Assembly (NCBI GenBank): GCA_002311835.1
Contig: DBZY01000032.1
Location: 1 to 15,209 of the forward strand
Direction: 5' to 3'
Source: Proteobacteria bacterium UBA1148
GTDB lineage: Bacteria > Pseudomonadota > Gammaproteobacteria > Steroidobacterales > Rariloculaceae
DNA length: 15,209 bases
Shown: positions 12,744-15,209 of the stretch, one piece after another
How positions within the stretch are numbered: position 1 is the stretch's first letter
Layout: the number at the start of each line of letters is the position of its first letter
The notes under the pieces: model-generated
Databases searched by the model: none
The model's input: only the letters and a program-made list of their open reading frames with translations
Told to the model about the DNA's origin: nothing
Program-made: the position numbers and the translations under genes

Positions 12744-14603
12744 CTAGTCCGAATGAAAGTATTCGTATATTAACTGGGCGAGCTGACGGGAAATACCCTT
12801 TACTTGTGCTAGGTCATCCACACTCGCACGTATAACTGCCTGCAATCCTCCGAACTGACGCAACAGCGCCCTACGCCTCTTTGGGCCTAGCCCGAGGATC
12901 TCTTCTAGGGGAGAAGAGGATAGTTTTTTTTGTCGCCGAACACGATGTCCAGCGATCGCAAACCGGTGCGCTTCATCACGTAACTGCTGAATTAGATGTA
13001 GTGCGGGCGAACTCGCTGCAAGCTTCAACGGTTCCTGAGTATTCTTTAGGTAAAGTCGCTCGCGGCCAGGTTTCCGCCCTTCTCCTTTCGCCACTGCTAC
13101 GAGACAAACGCCAACCAACTGAAGCTCCTCTAGCACGTCTACTGCCACGCTAAGCTGGCCTTTGCCCCCATCGACCAATAAAACGTCTGGAATAAGTCCC
13201 TCGCCTTTCTTTACACGCTCATAACGTCTCCTGAGCACCTGTGCTAGAGCACCATAATCATCTCCAGCTGTTACCCCCACAATATTGAAGCGCCTGTATT
13301 CAGACTTCAATGGCCCGTCAGATCCAAACACTACACAAGAAGCTACCGCGAATTCTCCACCTGTATGGCTCACGTCAAAACACTCGAGCCGGCCCGGAAC
13401 TTCGTCAAGACGTAATGCTTCCGCAACAGTCTCAAGTTGTTGTGCCATTGTCGTATTCGAATTTTTTTTCAAAGCTGCCGCTTGTTCAGCATTGGTCAAT
13501 GCCATCTCAATCCACCGAGCTCGGTCACCACGAACACGGTGTTTTATTTTTATACGATGATTTGCTTTATCACTAAATAAATCCTCAATTGCATCAGTAT
13601 CTGATACAGATTGACTGATCAAGATGTCTTTTGGCGCATCCCTCTTTCCGTAATACTGGAGCAAAAAGGCACGCATAACTTCTTCCGGCTTTGCTTTCAA
13701 CACAGTTTTTGGGTAATAACTCCGAGAGCCCAGCAATCTTCCTCCTCGAAAGCACATCACAGCAACGGAATATATATTGTGCAAAAAAACTAACCCGATA
13801 ACATCGAAATCACCGGCCACTCGAGATACTAATTGTTGCGATTCTACGATCTTAAGCCTAGCTATCTGATCGCGGTACTGTGCAGCTAGTTCAAAATCTA
13901 ATTGATCGGAAGCACTCTCCATGCGTTGCGCCAGGCTTTCTGTCACTACTCCGCTTCGCCCCTTTAGAAATAATTCCACATGATCCACATTCTGCCGATA
14001 CTCTTCGCTAGAGATGAGGCCAACACAAGGCGCTGTACAACGTTGAATTTGATACTGCAAGCAGGGGCGCGTGCGATTCGCAAAATAGCTATCGTCGCAT
14101 TGACGCACCTGAAAGAGTTTCTGTAACTGGCTGAGTGTCTCTCGAACTGAACCAGCACTCGGGTAGGGCCCAAAAAGGCGTCCATCTTTCTTTCGTGATC
14201 CACGGTAGAAAGACAGGCGTGGAAACTCCTGGTCTATGCTGATATGAATGTAGGGATAGCTTTTATCGTCTCGTAGTAAAACGTTGAATCGCGGCTTATG
14301 TCGTTTGATTAAGTTGTATTCAAGCATTAATGCCTCGGTCTCCGTACGAGTTACCGTCACCTCAATATCAGCCACCTGCCGTAACATTGCTATCGTCTTA
14401 GAGTCTAGTGATCTTCCTTGAAAATAACTCCCGACTCGCTTACGCAGGTCTTTAGCTTTTCCCACGTAGATAACTTGCCCGTTAGCATCGATCATTTGGT
14501 ATGCCCCTGGGCAATGCGTTAGGTTCACAATAAGTGATTGGGGATTAAATGTTGCAGCTGCGTTCGCTATCATCCCGTCGCAGGTTAGCTCTTTTTTTTT
14601 CAT
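12744..14603 (-). CDS. uvrC: Excinuclease ABC subunit C
   Basis: UvrC makes both incisions flanking UvrAB-marked DNA lesions in nucleotide excision repair. Domains in order: GIY-YIG nuclease (about 32-110, with GAYQM and VIYVGKAKDLRKRV), a cysteine set at 169, 181, 189 and 193 whose spacing equals the iron-sulphur ligands of E. coli UvrC, a UVR UvrB-binding helix pair (about 222-255), an RNase H-like nuclease (Asp410 in CFDVSH, Asp478 in LLVDGGKGQ, His546) and tandem helix-hairpin-helix motifs (565-619). At 619 residues it is complete. The ATG at 14603 overlaps the glycosylase stop by four bases and is followed by nine A's. Met11 (14573) would give a more usual N-terminus and cannot be excluded. 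pgsA follows after 3 bases. Confidence 0.98.
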   Translation of the reverse strand: MKKKELTCDGMIANAAATFNPQSLIVNLTHCPGAYQMIDANGQVIYVGKAKDLRKRVGSYFQGRSLDSKTIAMLRQVADIEVTVTRTETEALMLEYNLIKRHKPRFNVLLRDDKSYPYIHISIDQEFPRLSFYRGSRKKDGRLFGPYPSAGSVRETLSQLQKLFQVRQCDDSYFANRTRPCLQYQIQRCTAPCVGLISSEEYRQNVDHVELFLKGRSGVVTESLAQRMESASDQLDFELAAQYRDQIARLKIVESQQLVSRVAGDFDVIGLVFLHNIYSVAVMCFRGGRLLGSRSYYPKTVLKAKPEEVMRAFLLQYYGKRDAPKDILISQSVSDTDAIEDLFSDKANHRIKIKHRVRGDRARWIEMALTNAEQAAALKKNSNTTMAQQLETVAEALRLDEVPGRLECFDVSHTGGEFAVASCVVFGSDGPLKSEYRRFNIVGVTAGDDYGALAQVLRRRYERVKKGEGLIPDVLLVDGGKGQLSVAVDVLEELQLVGVCLVAVAKGEGRKPGRERLYLKNTQEPLKLAASSPALHLIQQLRDEAHRFAIAGHRVRRQKKLSSSPLEEILGLGPKRRRALLRQFGGLQAVIRASVDDLAQVKGISRQLAQLIYEYFHSD

Positions 14604-15209
14604 ACCGTAATCGCAGCCAGGTCTTTTGCTAGCGCCAATGCCTCTCGAAACATCTCGGCTGTCAAACGACCAGTCTGGGTGTTGTAACGACTACAGTGAT
14701 ACGAGTCGACCATCGTCCGCTGTCCAGGTAGCCGGTGAATAACCCCATGTCCAAAATTATGTCCGCTAAGTTTTAGGGTAAACGCACGTAGTATCGCCTG
14801 ATGTGCAATGCCCCCTAGGGCAAATATGACAGCACCATTTGGGAGTTCGTCAATCTCCCCTCTCAGATAATCGTTGCAAGTTCGCACTTCGAGTGTCGTC
14901 GGCTTGTTTTGAGGTGGCAGACATTTTACGGCATTAGTGATTCTGCAACCCAGAAGCTCTAGACCATCACCCACCGAAACCGATTCGGGCTTAGTACAAA
15001 GATCAAGTTCAAATAGGGTGCGATATAGGAGTTTGCCAGCAAAATCCCCTGTAAATGGACGCCCCGACGCGTTTGCACCGTGTAGCCCAGGGGCGAGCCC
15101 AACTATCAGGAGATTTGGCTTTGGATCTCCAAATGCGGGAACCGGCGCGTTGAAATACTTTGTGTGCCTAGATCGTTGCTCTTTGAGGTAACCAGCTAAG
15201 CGAGGACAG
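14600..15209 (-). CDS. Family-5-like uracil-DNA glycosylase (5' end beyond window)
   Basis: This enzyme removes uracil and possibly other deaminated bases from DNA to start base excision repair. The frame is open to the window edge, so the N-terminus is missing; about 202 residues are visible, beginning CPRLAGYLKEQR. Motif A reads VGLAPGLHGANASGRPFTGD, the family-5 (UDGb) form without the polar residue of family 4. TNAVKCLPPQNKPT and the later RTCNDYL supply cysteines that, with the N-terminal CPRL cysteine, suit a 4Fe-4S cluster. Motif B reads DSYHCSRYN, with Cys where many members have Pro. It overlaps uvrC in an ATGA. A shorter protein starting at GTG 14974 would lack motif A and is rejected. 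Confidence 0.93.
   Translation of the reverse strand, partial: CPRLAGYLKEQRSRHTKYFNAPVPAFGDPKPNLLIVGLAPGLHGANASGRPFTGDFAGKLLYRTLFELDLCTKPESVSVGDGLELLGCRITNAVKCLPPQNKPTTLEVRTCNDYLRGEIDELPNGAVIFALGGIAHQAILRAFTLKLSGHNFGHGVIHRLPGQRTMVDSYHCSRYNTQTGRLTAEMFREALALAKDLAAITV

Noticed and set aside
14592..14600. Run of nine A's right after the uvrC ATG as a phase-variation tract
   Set aside because: Slippage is possible, but the gene is housekeeping, Met11 could restart translation, and a single Lys-rich start is a simpler reading.

Overview
The window looks like chromosomal DNA of a free-living, probably marine or aquatic gammaproteobacterium. The clearest sign is the run uracil-DNA glycosylase, uvrC, pgsA, tRNA-Gly(GCC) and tRNA-Cys(GCA), all on the minus strand. 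This recalls the uvrC-pgsA-glyW-cysT-leuZ order of Escherichia coli and relatives. A TRAP carboxylate transporter, a DUF6152-type exported protein and an NHL-propeller exported protein are common in aquatic proteobacteria. The lineage is inferred from gene content and order, not from phylogeny.

Right part (about 11.1-15.2 kb, minus strand). A family-5-like uracil-DNA glycosylase, cut by the window edge, overlaps uvrC by 4 bases, and uvrC is followed 3 bases later by pgsA. This is the conserved housekeeping block. Next comes a Tat-exported alpha/beta hydrolase related to arylformamidases, then tRNA-Gly.

Middle (about 6.9-10.9 kb, minus strand). Four closely spaced genes encode an exported NHL beta-propeller protein, a DinF-like MATE efflux protein, a short NfeD-type OB-fold membrane protein and an exported DUF6152-type protein. 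A perfect 10-bp inverted repeat covers the GTG start of the MATE gene.

Left part (about 0.1-7 kb). On the plus strand are a complete TRAP transporter operon (dctP, dctQ, dctM) and an exported serine beta-lactamase-fold hydrolase that converges with the DUF6152 gene and overlaps its end. On the minus strand are a HupE/UreJ-type membrane protein, an exported SYLF-domain protein, glutaryl-CoA dehydrogenase and tRNA-Cys.

The two tRNA genes, neighbours in E. coli, are about 10.8 kb apart here. The intervening DNA encodes mostly exported enzymes, transporters and membrane proteins. It carries no visible integrase, transposase, phage gene or flanking repeat, so it reads as an accessory catabolic and envelope segment placed within a tRNA cluster. 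I see no CRISPR array, toxin-antitoxin pair, defence island or biosynthetic cluster. No intergenic gap exceeds 300 bases. The observations most worth a second look are the split tRNA cluster, the hairpin over the MATE start codon, the exported arylformamidase-like enzyme with Glu at the presumed catalytic acid position, and the histidine pattern of the NHL protein.
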